Notes: a model not told the origin generated them from the letters alone. A DNA stretch of 14,156 bases from Caryophanales bacterium UBA782 (GCA_002296455.1 DBJG01000006.1:1-14156); one strand, 5' to 3'; shown: positions 6,871 through 13,698, counted from the stretch's first letter. Program-made: numbers and translations.

Positions 6871-7039
6871 GCTCCTTGAAGAGCAGAGGGTCCCAAATTG
6901 TTCCCCTACATTTCGTAATCGGAGCCCTGACTGGAGATAGCCTGTGTTGAAAGCCCATCTTGGAATGGGAATCCTGACGGCTTGACCAAGAGCCCCACCT
7001 CCCATTTTGAGAGGAAACACGAAGGGATCTTCTTTTTTT
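6871..7039 (+). ncRNA. Structured small RNA, candidate 6S RNA (SsrS-like)
   Basis: A ~165-base stretch with no credible gene, bounded by TATAAT boxes and a T-rich terminator. The ends pair into a long interrupted hairpin: GAAGA (6878-6882) with TCTTC (7028-7032), TCCC (6891-6894) with GGGA (7024-7027), and TGTT (6899-6902) with AACA (7016-7019). Internal hairpins are CCCAT/ATGGG (6954-6958/6965-6969) and CCTC/GAGG (6998-7001/7011-7014); TCTTGG/CCAAGA (6958-6963/6986-6991) is an alternative partner. Size, single long-hairpin shape, GC-rich arms and stand-alone transcription suit 6S RNA, which sequesters sigma-A RNA polymerase. The SRP RNA GGAAG tetraloop and RNase P or tmRNA signatures are absent. 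The RNA gene itself is moderately supported; the 6S identity is an inference and could be wrong. Confidence 0.5.
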
Positions 7040-7040
7040 A
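7021..7040 (+). terminator. Terminator of the small RNA
   Basis: GAAG-GGAT-CTTC followed by seven Ts (7033-7039). The same 3' arm can instead close the long RNA stem with GAAGA at 6878. The T-run overlaps the stop codon (TTA on plus, 7038-7040) of the convergent CsoR-like gene. Confidence 0.65.
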
Positions 7041-7367
7041 TTTCAAAAAGACCTCAATCAATTCTTTGGTCTCATCTATATACGTATCGTTATTATCTTC
7101 AATGAGTTTCTTTTTGGCGAGCGAAAGATAAGCTCCCATGTAGCGGCGCTCCAACGCATTAATCGCTCCTTTGATTGCGAGCAACTGGCTCATTACGATT
7201 TTAGGATCCTCGTCTTGATAAATCATGGAGCGAATGCTCGCTAAATGCCCTGAGGAACGACTGAGCCTCATAATGAGGTCCCACTTTTCCTCTTTTGGGA
7301 GGATGAAATCGGGATTTTTGGATAAACGCTCGGATATTTCTTTATTAATGATGATTTTCTTTTCCAT
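7038..7367 (-). CDS. CsoR/FrmR-family (DUF156) repressor without the metal/thiol ligands
   Basis: 109 residues. The segment WDLIMRLSRSSGHLASIRSMIYQDEDPKIVMSQLLAIKGAINALERR (29-75) follows the all-helical CsoR/RcnR/FrmR pattern (RLxRxxGQxxGIxxMI...QLxAxxxAL). Family members are tetrameric DNA-binding repressors released by Cu, Ni, formaldehyde or sulfane sulfur through a Cys-His-Cys type ligand set. Here the three positions appear to be Pro55, Tyr80 and Ala84, and the protein contains no cysteine at all, so the standard inducer chemistry is impossible. It may answer to another ligand or be constitutive. The ATG at 7367 has GGGGAGG upstream, which lies inside the putative operator. It is divergent from the transporter-methyltransferase fusion, which it probably regulates along with itself. 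Its 3' end meets the small RNA terminator. Confidence 0.75.
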   Translation of the reverse strand: MEKKIIINKEISERLSKNPDFILPKEEKWDLIMRLSRSSGHLASIRSMIYQDEDPKIVMSQLLAIKGAINALERRYMGAYLSLAKKKLIEDNNDTYIDETKELIEVFLK

Positions 7368-7372
7368 CGAAT

Positions 7373-7389
7373 AACCTCCCCGGGGGGTT
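7373..7389. promoter_or_regulatory. Putative CsoR-like operator (C/G-tract imperfect palindrome)
   Basis: AACCTCCCCGGGGGGTT is an imperfect palindrome of a C-tract meeting a G-tract flanked by AT, the type of site bound by CsoR/RcnR-family repressors. It overlaps the ribosome binding site of the CsoR-like gene and touches the -35 of the divergent gene, so it can control both. Confidence 0.6.
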
Positions 7390-7416
7390 GACTGAACGTT
7401 ATCATATCATCAAAAT
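7388..7416 (+). promoter_or_regulatory. Promoter of the ECF-methyltransferase fusion gene
   Basis: TTGACT (7388-7393), 17-base spacer, CAAAAT (7411-7416). The -35 abuts the palindromic operator. TGAGG at about 7423-7427 provides the ribosome binding site for ATG 7438. Confidence 0.55.
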
Positions 7417-7437
7417 TCCGCCTGAGGTTACTACTTT

Positions 7438-8580
7438 ATGTCGGTGACGAAAAAGATAACAATTACGGCGGCGATGCTCGCCATGGGGGTGCTACTTCCT
7501 CTTGCCTTTCATATGATCCCCAATGCAGGAAGCATTTTTGCTCCGATGCATCTACCAACGATTATCTGCGGCTTTATTTGCGGACCGTTTTATGGCGCGC
7601 TTATTGGGCTACTAAGCCCTCTTCTTTCTTTTTTATTCATGGGAATGCCTATTGTCGCTGTACTCCCTGGAATGATGATCGAATTATTCATGTATGGTCT
7701 AGTGAGCGGATTCCTTTTCCGTGTAATTCACACCAAATGGCTCACTTTGGATATCTTCATTTCTCTTATCACTAGTATGCTTATCGGGAGAGGCTTTGGC
7801 GGACTTACCAATTACCTTTTGTACGCTTTTGGCCGCTTCGACATGACCTATTCGTGGTCGAAATTTTTCACCGCTTATTTTGTCATCTCTTGGCCAGCGT
7901 GGTTGATTCAGCTTCTACTTATCCCAGCGCTCCTTCTCGCTTTGACCAAAGCGAAATTCTTGCGTGAAGAAGATCGACTTTCACCATTCCAAAAGAAGTC
8001 TATCCAAGAAAAACAATCATCCTTTTTTGATGGTCTTGCCCCCAAATGGGGCGAAGAAAGAATTTTCAGCAAGGAAAAATTAGAGTCTTTATTCGCGCCG
8101 ATTTCTTTAAAAGAAGGGGAGCGTGTGCTTGATATTGGATGCGGATGTGGCGTTCTTGAACCATACTTGGTGGAACAAAGGGTTATAGTGGATGCGATTG
8201 ATCTTTCCCCGAAAATGATCGAAGAGGCGAAGAAAAAAAGCGAGAGCGAGAATGTGAACTATGCGGTTGCTGATTTCTTCTCCTATAAAAACGAAAAGTA
8301 CGATATTTTGCTCGTTTTTGATGCTTACCCCCACTTCTTAAACAAGAGGCGTTTTGCTTTGCATGGTGCTTCTCTATTAAAAACCGGAGGTTCCATTTGG
8401 ATTTTCTTTGATTGCCCAAAAGAAGAGATTAATGATTGTCACAAAGGCACTCCTAAAGGAATATCAGGCCCACTCCGCTCATATGAAGAAGAAGCGAAAC
8501 CTTTTTTATCTTGCGGTTTTGCGCTTGGATATCATCATGAAGGGAACGATGGCTATTATTTGCAGCTTTTAAAGAAGTAA
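7438..8580 (+). CDS. ECF transporter S component fused to a class I SAM-dependent methyltransferase
   Basis: A 380-residue two-domain protein. Residues ~1-175 are hydrophobic with about six membrane segments and read like an energy-coupling-factor substrate-binding (S) component: GFICGPFYGALIGLLSPLLS, then LPGMMIELFMYGLVSG. Residues ~195-380 are a soluble methyltransferase: FFDGLAPKWGEER opening, SAM motif I VLDIGCGCG at 230-238, acidic DAIDLSPKM with Asp255, AVADF at 276-280, and LLKTGGSIWIFF. Residues 176-195 are a charged linker; the reading frame is continuous. S components capture vitamins or metal ions; His25, Met26, Met37 and His38 in the first loop could bind a metal, but the substrate is unknown. 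No ECF ATPase or T subunit is present, so it would need the shared module elsewhere. The divergent CsoR-like gene suggests a metal or reactive small-molecule cue. Methylation coupled to uptake is inferred. Confidence 0.8.
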   Translation: MSVTKKITITAAMLAMGVLLPLAFHMIPNAGSIFAPMHLPTIICGFICGPFYGALIGLLSPLLSFLFMGMPIVAVLPGMMIELFMYGLVSGFLFRVIHTKWLTLDIFISLITSMLIGRGFGGLTNYLLYAFGRFDMTYSWSKFFTAYFVISWPAWLIQLLLIPALLLALTKAKFLREEDRLSPFQKKSIQEKQSSFFDGLAPKWGEERIFSKEKLESLFAPISLKEGERVLDIGCGCGVLEPYLVEQRVIVDAIDLSPKMIEEAKKKSESENVNYAVADFFSYKNEKYDILLVFDAYPHFLNKRRFALHGASLLKTGGSIWIFFDCPKEEINDCHKGTPKGISGPLRSYEEEAKPFLSCGFALGYHHEGNDGYYLQLLKK

Positions 8581-8712
8581 AAGAGGCTTTGCAATCGCTT
8601 TCATTGAACAAAAGAACTCAGTTGTCTATTTTTTCTAGCCGTTTCACTTTCAAATTGTGCATTTGCTCCTATAGTAAAAACGCATAATCCGTTTTATGGA
8701 AGGAGAGAAATT

Positions 8713-9870
8713 ATGCAGTTATTGTTCTTACAAAGCGCTTCTGACGTCGGAACAAACATTGCAAAAGCAATGGGAAGTGTCGACTTATGGATTGCAATCG
8801 CTAAGACGATTATCATCATTTTCTTAGGCTTCATTCTTACGAAAAAGAAGATTTTTCCACAAGGGACGGGGAAAATTCTTACAAAAGTCGTAATGACTGT
8901 TGCTCTTCCTTGCCTTGCCTTCACTGGTTTCATGACCGATTACACCGCATCCCAAGGTATTGACGCGATTTTCAATTTTGTGTTTGGCTTCGTCATCTAT
9001 ATCCTTTTCATCTTCTTGTCGAAGCTCATCTTCGTTTGGGTTAAGGATCAGTCGAAAAAGACCGTTCTTTGCGTGCTTTTCGCTTTTGGTTCAACGACAT
9101 TCTTTGCTCAGCCTCTTATTAATGCTATTTTCGGGCGTCAAGCCTATACCGATAGTAACATGTTAAATGTTGCTTATCGTGTCTTCTTATATAGTTATGC
9201 CTATATGGCCATTTCCGGTGTGAAATTCGGCCAAAGCGAGGATGTCTCTTTTGGCAAAACGTTAAAGAAAATATTCCTTAACCCAGTCATTATTGCAACG
9301 CTTGCTGGGCTGGTGTTATGGTTCTTGCAAGCGATACCAGGATCGGACATTGTTCGCAAAGACTGGCTTTCACCAAACACAAATATCGCCTATGCGGACG
9401 CGGCGAAAGTCGCGTTTTGGCGCGTCGATGTAACTTTGCCTTGGATTTATCCTGTTGCAAAGACGCTAGGCAGTCTTTCCTCCCCACTTGTCTGGCTTGC
9501 TATTGGCTGCACCTTAGGTAACGCTTCCATTAAAGAAGCTGCTACAGACAAACACGCTTGGATTTATAGTGTTTTGAAAGTGTTCCTCGCTCCGCTCATT
9601 GTTTTGGGACTATTGTGTGCAATCGAAGGCATTGCGACTCTTTGTGGATATCCTCAACTCGTCAGCGCTGCAACCGTTCAATCAAGCGTGATGATGTGGA
9701 TGGTTCCACCGGCCACGGTCGCTGTTGCTTATTGCATCAATTTCGATAAGGAAAAGCAAATGGCTTCTAACGCCTCTGTCATCGGCACGCTTCTAGCGGT
9801 GCCTGGCATTGTCGTTTGGGTTTTGTTACTTACATTAATTACTTCGACTGGTTTCTTCCCAGCAGTCTAA
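8713..9870 (+). CDS. AEC-family transporter (auxin efflux carrier/malate permease type)
   Basis: Polytopic membrane protein of 385 residues with about ten hydrophobic segments in two bundles. IAIAKTIIIIFLGFILTKKKIF, then GKILTKVVMTVALPCLAFTGFM and later FAQPLINAIFG follow the AEC pattern, whose bacterial members carry malate, lactate or related organic anions. It is ~70 residues longer than the usual ~310; the extra length lies mainly around residues 205-255, a hydrophilic loop with Asp- and Trp-rich sequence (GSDIVRKDWL, VAFWRVDV). ATG 8713 has a strong GGAAGGAG at 8699-8705. Thirteen bases separate its stop from the 2-hydroxyacid dehydrogenase start, so the two form an operon, which suggests transport of a 2-hydroxy- or 2-oxo-carboxylate. 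The family is secure; substrate and direction are inferred. Confidence 0.85.
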   Translation: MQLLFLQSASDVGTNIAKAMGSVDLWIAIAKTIIIIFLGFILTKKKIFPQGTGKILTKVVMTVALPCLAFTGFMTDYTASQGIDAIFNFVFGFVIYILFIFLSKLIFVWVKDQSKKTVLCVLFAFGSTTFFAQPLINAIFGRQAYTDSNMLNVAYRVFLYSYAYMAISGVKFGQSEDVSFGKTLKKIFLNPVIIATLAGLVLWFLQAIPGSDIVRKDWLSPNTNIAYADAAKVAFWRVDVTLPWIYPVAKTLGSLSSPLVWLAIGCTLGNASIKEAATDKHAWIYSVLKVFLAPLIVLGLLCAIEGIATLCGYPQLVSAATVQSSVMMWMVPPATVAVAYCINFDKEKQMASNASVIGTLLAVPGIVVWVLLLTLITSTGFFPAV

Positions 9871-9883
9871 AAGGAGATTGAAT

Positions 9884-10888
9884 ATGAAGGGAAAAATGAT
9901 TTGCTTCGGCGTTCGTGATTATGAAAAGCCGTATTTCGAAAAACTTGGAAAGCAATATGATTACGATTTAGTATTGCGCCCAGAATATCTCAACAATTCT
10001 TGCTACGAACTTGCAAAAGGCTATGAAATGGTCATGGTCCGTGGCAATTGCCCCGTTGATGGCGAACACATGAAACTCTTAAAAGAGAGTGGACTAAAGT
10101 ACTACTTAACACGCACCGCTGGATATAACCACGTTGATGTTGCCGCTTGCAAAGAGCTTGGCATTGAAACCGCATATGTCCCAGGCTATAGCCCTAACGC
10201 GATTAGCGAACTTGCCTTATCTTTAGCGATGGCTTTGCTTAGAAACATCGTCTATACCGTTGACATGACCCACCAAGGCCATTTCAAGGTGACGAATCAA
10301 ATGTTTTCTCGCGAAGTCAGGGGATGCACTGTAGGGATTCTAGGATGTGGGCGCATCGGCACAACGACCGCCTCTCTTTTCAAAGGATTAGGTGCTAAAG
10401 TCATTGGCTACGACATTTATCAAAGCGAAAAAGCCAAAAAAGTGGTGGAATTCGTTGATTTGGATACTTTGTTAAAAGAAGCCGACATCGTGATTTGCCA
10501 TATGGCTTATGTGAAAGGCCAAAACGATCATTTCATTGACAAAAAGAAAATTGATGCCTTGAAGGAAAATGCGATTTTGATTAATGTCGCGCGGGGCGAA
10601 CTATTGGACACTGAAGCGGCTCTTGAAGCGGTTAAAAATGGGCATTTGGCCGGGCTAGGAATGGATGTCATCGAAAAGGAAACCGCTTTATTCAACAAAG
10701 AATTCGATCCAAAACATATGGATACGCCATTGCATCAAGAAATTATCGATCTTTATCCAAAAGTTCTCGTTACCCCTCACGTTGGTAGCGCAACAGACAT
10801 GGCTCTCATCGATATGATTGAAGTAACTCTTCAAAATATGGACGAATATCTTGCGACTGGGCACTGCAAAAATTCTTTGATTAAATAG
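9884..10888 (+). CDS. D-isomer 2-hydroxyacid dehydrogenase, (R)-2-hydroxyisocaproate/D-lactate dehydrogenase type
   Basis: NAD-dependent reduction of 2-oxoacids to (R)-2-hydroxyacids, regenerating NAD+ in fermentation. It has 334 residues from ATG 9884; AAGGAG at 9871-9876 gives 7-base spacing, so the in-frame TTG at 9878 is not used. The nucleotide site GILGCGRIG is at about 151-159, with Asp177 ending the second strand (VIGYD), favouring NAD over NADP. Catalytic residues: Arg237 (NVARGELLD), Glu264 (DVIEKE), His299 (TPHVGSATD). MVRGNCPVD, RTAGYNHVD and VPGYSPNAISELA strongly resemble clostridial LdhA, the (R)-2-hydroxyisocaproate dehydrogenase of leucine fermentation, and phenyllactate enzymes, rather than housekeeping SerA. 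No hadA/hadBC dehydratase genes follow, so a simple 2-hydroxyacid product exported by the neighbouring AEC protein is plausible. A strong terminator ends the operon. Confidence 0.9.
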   Translation: MKGKMICFGVRDYEKPYFEKLGKQYDYDLVLRPEYLNNSCYELAKGYEMVMVRGNCPVDGEHMKLLKESGLKYYLTRTAGYNHVDVAACKELGIETAYVPGYSPNAISELALSLAMALLRNIVYTVDMTHQGHFKVTNQMFSREVRGCTVGILGCGRIGTTTASLFKGLGAKVIGYDIYQSEKAKKVVEFVDLDTLLKEADIVICHMAYVKGQNDHFIDKKKIDALKENAILINVARGELLDTEAALEAVKNGHLAGLGMDVIEKETALFNKEFDPKHMDTPLHQEIIDLYPKVLVTPHVGSATDMALIDMIEVTLQNMDEYLATGHCKNSLIK

Positions 10889-10893
10889 TGAAC

Positions 10894-10943
10894 GCGATCT
10901 TAAGAGCGAGCGAATTGATTCTACTCGCTCTTTTTTTGATCGC
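10894..10943 (+). terminator. Intrinsic terminator of the AEC/dehydrogenase operon
   Basis: Perfect 8-bp stem AGAGCGAG (10903-10910) and CTCGCTCT (10924-10931) with a 13-base loop, followed by a run of Ts to 10937. An outer pair, GCGATC (10894-10899) with GATCGC (10938-10943), encloses the T-run. Confidence 0.92.
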
Positions 10944-11049
10944 TACTGTATTTGACGTTTCCTAAACGCATCGCAACCAAAATGAACGACATCGTGATTC
11001 TATACTCGTGAGGAATCAAGGCGGTCCGTTTTCGATTCAAGACGAAAGT

Positions 11050-11078
11050 TTGGCAAGGACTTCTCTTTGATTTATACT
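11050..11078 (+). promoter_or_regulatory. Promoter of the aldo/keto reductase operon
   Basis: TTGGCA (11050-11055), 17-base spacer, TATACT (11073-11078). The predicted transcription start near 11085 rules out a TTG start at 11083 and supports ATG 11113. The stretch from the terminator (10943) to this promoter shows nothing else I can identify. Confidence 0.72.
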
Positions 11079-11112
11079 TTATTTGAACGTAGTAAAAGCA
11101 AAGGAAAAAACG

Positions 11113-12231
11113 ATGATGAGTGCATTTCGAGAAGTCAAAAAGAACTTTGGATTTGGTTGTATGAGGCTTCCCTTAAAGGGAGGGAAAGTCGATTATGAAG
11201 AATTTTGCAAAATGATTGACTTATTCTTGGAACAAGGCTTCAATTATTTCGATACTGCCCGCGTGTATTTGGAAGGACAAAGTGAAACGGCGCTCCGGGA
11301 TTGTCTCGTCAAGCGTTATCCTCGTGACCGTTTTATTTTTGTGAATAAGCTGTCATCGGAATGCTTTACGAAAGAGGAAGACATCGTTCCCTTGTTTGAA
11401 AAGCAATTAGAATCTTGCGGATTAGAATATTTCGATTTTTATCTATTGCACGCTCAAAACAAAGAGCGTTTTGAAAAATATAAGCGTTGTCACGCCTACG
11501 AGACAGCTTTTCGCTTAAAGGAACAAGGGAAAATCAAGCACGTAGGCGTCTCTTTCCACGATAAAGCAGAAGTGCTTGATGAGATTCTTTCTGCTTATCC
11601 AGCGATTGAAGCGGTACAAATTCAATTGAACTATGCGGATTTTGATAATCCTGCCATCCAATCTCGGCTTTGCTATGAAGTCTGCGTGAAACACAATAAG
11701 CCCGTCATTGTGATGGAACCGGTCAAAGGCGGTAGCTTGGCAAATCTTCCTCCGAAAGCCGCCAAATTTATTACGGACTTGCAAGGGGGAAGTCCCGCAA
11801 GTTACGCAATTCGTTACGCTGCCGGATTTGAAAACGTTTTTATGGTCCTCTCCGGCATGAGCAATATGGAACAAATGAAAGACAACCTGTCTTTTATGAA
11901 AGACTACAAGCCTCTTAATGAAACAGAGAAAAAAGCCTTGGCAAATGTATGCAATGTCTTTCAATCCATGAACTTAATTCCTTGCACGGCGTGCCGTTAT
12001 TGTGTGGATGGCTGCCCGAAGCATATCGCGATACCGAGTCTTTTTTCCTGTATGAACACGAAACAGATTTATCACGACTGGAACGCGGATTTTTACTATA
12101 ACGAAGTGTACACGAAGTCGAATGGAAAAGCTTCTAGCTGCATTCGCTGCGGGAAATGCGAGAAAGCTTGCCCTCAGCATCTTCCAATTCGCTCATTATT
12201 AGAAAAAGTTGCCAAGGAATTTGAAAAATGA
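11113..12231 (+). CDS. Aldo/keto reductase-ferredoxin fusion (catalytic tetrad intact)
   Basis: 372 residues: an N-terminal AKR TIM barrel (to ~265) and a C-terminal bis-[4Fe-4S] domain, the COG1453 architecture. The AKR tetrad is present: Asp47 and Tyr52 (YFDTARVY), Lys79 (FVNK), His113 (YLLH). The ferredoxin part has two cysteine clusters, C-x2-C-x2-C-x3-CP at 291-301 and again at 343-353, so electrons could pass between Fe-S clusters and a barrel-bound nicotinamide. Substrate is unknown for the family. AAAGGA at 11100-11104 suits ATG 11113; a second ATG follows at 11116 and cannot be excluded. Its stop overlaps the next gene by four bases (ATGA), so the two are translationally coupled, and they may work on linked steps. 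Confidence 0.88.
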   Translation: MMSAFREVKKNFGFGCMRLPLKGGKVDYEEFCKMIDLFLEQGFNYFDTARVYLEGQSETALRDCLVKRYPRDRFIFVNKLSSECFTKEEDIVPLFEKQLESCGLEYFDFYLLHAQNKERFEKYKRCHAYETAFRLKEQGKIKHVGVSFHDKAEVLDEILSAYPAIEAVQIQLNYADFDNPAIQSRLCYEVCVKHNKPVIVMEPVKGGSLANLPPKAAKFITDLQGGSPASYAIRYAAGFENVFMVLSGMSNMEQMKDNLSFMKDYKPLNETEKKALANVCNVFQSMNLIPCTACRYCVDGCPKHIAIPSLFSCMNTKQIYHDWNADFYYNEVYTKSNGKASSCIRCGKCEKACPQHLPIRSLLEKVAKEFEK

Positions 12232-13331
12232 TGGAGTATCGTAAACTCCCAAAAGGAACCGAAAAAATTGGTTCACTCGGATTGGGCATGGGTGGGATTC
12301 AAGGAGCTTCTCAAGCGGAAATTGAAGCAGTCATTCGCGAAGCAATCGATTCAGGGATTAATTTCTTTGATTTGTGCGCCGGTGGTTCTTCCGTTTATGA
12401 ACCGTTTGGGAAAGCGATTCATAATCGTCGTGAGCAAGTTTATTTTCAACTCCATTTCGGCGCGGTTTATAACACGAACGGGGAATATGGATGGTCGCGA
12501 AATCTGGAACAAATCAAGAAGACATTCGATTGGGAAATGAAAAAACTAAATACGAATTACGTAGACTTTGGTTTTTTGCACTGCGTTGACGAAGAAGATG
12601 ATTTTACGGCCATTAAGGAGAACGGAATCCTAGATTTCATTTGCGATTTGAAAAGAAAGGGTGTCGTTCATCATATCGGTTTCTCTTCACATACGCCTTC
12701 TATCGCAAATAAAATCTTGGATACGGGGCTAATTGATATCATGATGTTTTCGATTAACCCAGCTTACGATTTAGAATGCGGAGACGAATACGGAATCGGG
12801 TCAACGAAAGAAAGGGCGTCTTTGTTTGCGCGCTGCGAAGCGGAAAAAATCGCTATTTCCGTGATGAAACCATTCCATGGCGGTCAGCTTCTTTCGGATA
12901 GTGCCTCTCCGTTCCGGAAAGCGTTGACGAAAAATCAGTGTCTTCAATACGTTCTTGATCGACCCGGCGTCATCGCCGCCGTTCCTGGAGTTCGAGGTTT
13001 GAATGACCTTCGTGAGTTATTGCCGTTTATTGTTTCCGAGAAGGAAGACAATGATTATTCTTTGATTGGCGAATTCACGCCAATAGCGGCGGTGGGTAAT
13101 TGCGTATATTGTAATCATTGCGAACCTTGTCCAAGAGGAATTGATATTGGATTGATTAATAAGTATTACGATTTAGCAAAGGCAGGGGACGAGATGGCGA
13201 AAAACCATTATTCTAAGCTTGCTATTAAGGCGAGCGCTTGCGTGCAGTGCGGGCGCTGTAATTCCCGTTGCCCGTTCAAAGTGAATCAAATGGCTAAGAT
13301 GAAACAAATTGCTGAATACTTTGGCGGATAA
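12228..13331 (+). CDS. Aldo/keto reductase-like ferredoxin fusion lacking canonical Tyr and Lys
   Basis: 367 residues with the same barrel plus bis-[4Fe-4S] architecture as its upstream neighbour but clearly divergent. Cysteine clusters are C-x2-C-x2-C-x2-CP at 292-301 and C-x2-C-x2-C-x3-CP at 338-348. In the barrel, Asp48 (FFDLC) and His118 (FGFLH) of the AKR tetrad are kept, but the Tyr position five residues after Asp is Gly53 and the Lys position (family T-K) is His76 in FQLHFG. Normal hydride/proton relay through Tyr-Lys is thus absent. The flanking blocks (QLHFGAVYNTNGEYGWSR, YVDFGFLHCVDEEDD, NPAYD, DEYGIGST) look well ordered, as in a functional subfamily rather than a decaying gene. 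Translation probably starts at ATG 12228 (an ATG also occurs at 12231), coupled to the upstream stop. Confidence 0.83.
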   Translation: MMEYRKLPKGTEKIGSLGLGMGGIQGASQAEIEAVIREAIDSGINFFDLCAGGSSVYEPFGKAIHNRREQVYFQLHFGAVYNTNGEYGWSRNLEQIKKTFDWEMKKLNTNYVDFGFLHCVDEEDDFTAIKENGILDFICDLKRKGVVHHIGFSSHTPSIANKILDTGLIDIMMFSINPAYDLECGDEYGIGSTKERASLFARCEAEKIAISVMKPFHGGQLLSDSASPFRKALTKNQCLQYVLDRPGVIAAVPGVRGLNDLRELLPFIVSEKEDNDYSLIGEFTPIAAVGNCVYCNHCEPCPRGIDIGLINKYYDLAKAGDEMAKNHYSKLAIKASACVQCGRCNSRCPFKVNQMAKMKQIAEYFGG

Positions 13332-13343
13332 AACGCCGATTTA

Positions 13344-13698
13344 CTAAAATTCAAAGCTCGTTTGCGTCATTCCCCCAGCTTTGCCCGATGCCCTAGTGGC
13401 GCGGTTGGTTTTGATCGTTGTCTTTTTTGGATTGAGCTCAAATTCGAATAAAATCGTTTTTTTCGCTTCTGGGTCGTCGGTGTCCCTGCATTCATTAAAG
13501 ACAACAAAACCATCTCTCGTGCTTCTTTTTTCAATACGTTTCACTGAGGAGTCAATTGTTGCCTCCAATACGGCGACTGCTTGAGGGGATCCTCTTTACG
13601 ATAGCTTTTAATACTAACTCTTTAGACAATGATGTAAATTCATCATCCGTCATGGCTTTCATGGCGAAAGCATATCTATCTTTCGCGATAACTGTCAC
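13344..13698 (-). pseudogene. Small unknown gene split by a one-base frameshift in a C-run
   Basis: Two minus-strand frames abut. Frame A runs from GTG 13698 (or ATG 13662 or 13653; MTDDEFTSLSKELVLKAIVKRIP) to a TGA at 13554-13552. Frame B runs to TAG at 13346-13344 and carries VLEATIDSSVKRIEKRSTRDGFVVFNE and a basic C-terminus ending TSFEF. Dropping one base from the CCCC at 13588-13585 joins them as ...VKRIPQAVAVLEATIDSSVKR..., an uninterrupted protein of about 117 charged residues. I do not recognise the family. It could be a genuine pseudogene, a sequencing or assembly error in a homopolymer, or a programmed shift. No clear ribosome binding site is seen for any start. It converges with the second reductase (12-base gap). 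The 13569-13700 stretch is otherwise unexplained. Confidence 0.42.

Noticed and set aside
6808..7020. A 70-codon minus-strand open frame in the gap before the M32 gene
   Set aside because: It coincides with the structured RNA, has no ribosome binding site, and the plus-strand promoter and terminator explain the region better.
6871..7039. T-box, SRP RNA, tmRNA or RNase P as identity of the structured RNA
   Set aside because: No T-box AGGGTGG motif, no SRP GGAAG tetraloop, too short for tmRNA or type B RNase P, and the downstream gene on this strand is too far for a riboswitch.
12226..12233. Mycoplasma-style TGA-as-tryptophan code
   Set aside because: TGA terminates several genes at sensible family lengths and TGG is used for Trp, so the standard bacterial code applies.
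13381..13584. A 67-codon plus-strand open frame after the second reductase
   Set aside because: It is antisense to the frameshifted gene and shows no start signals; the minus-strand reading has better protein character.
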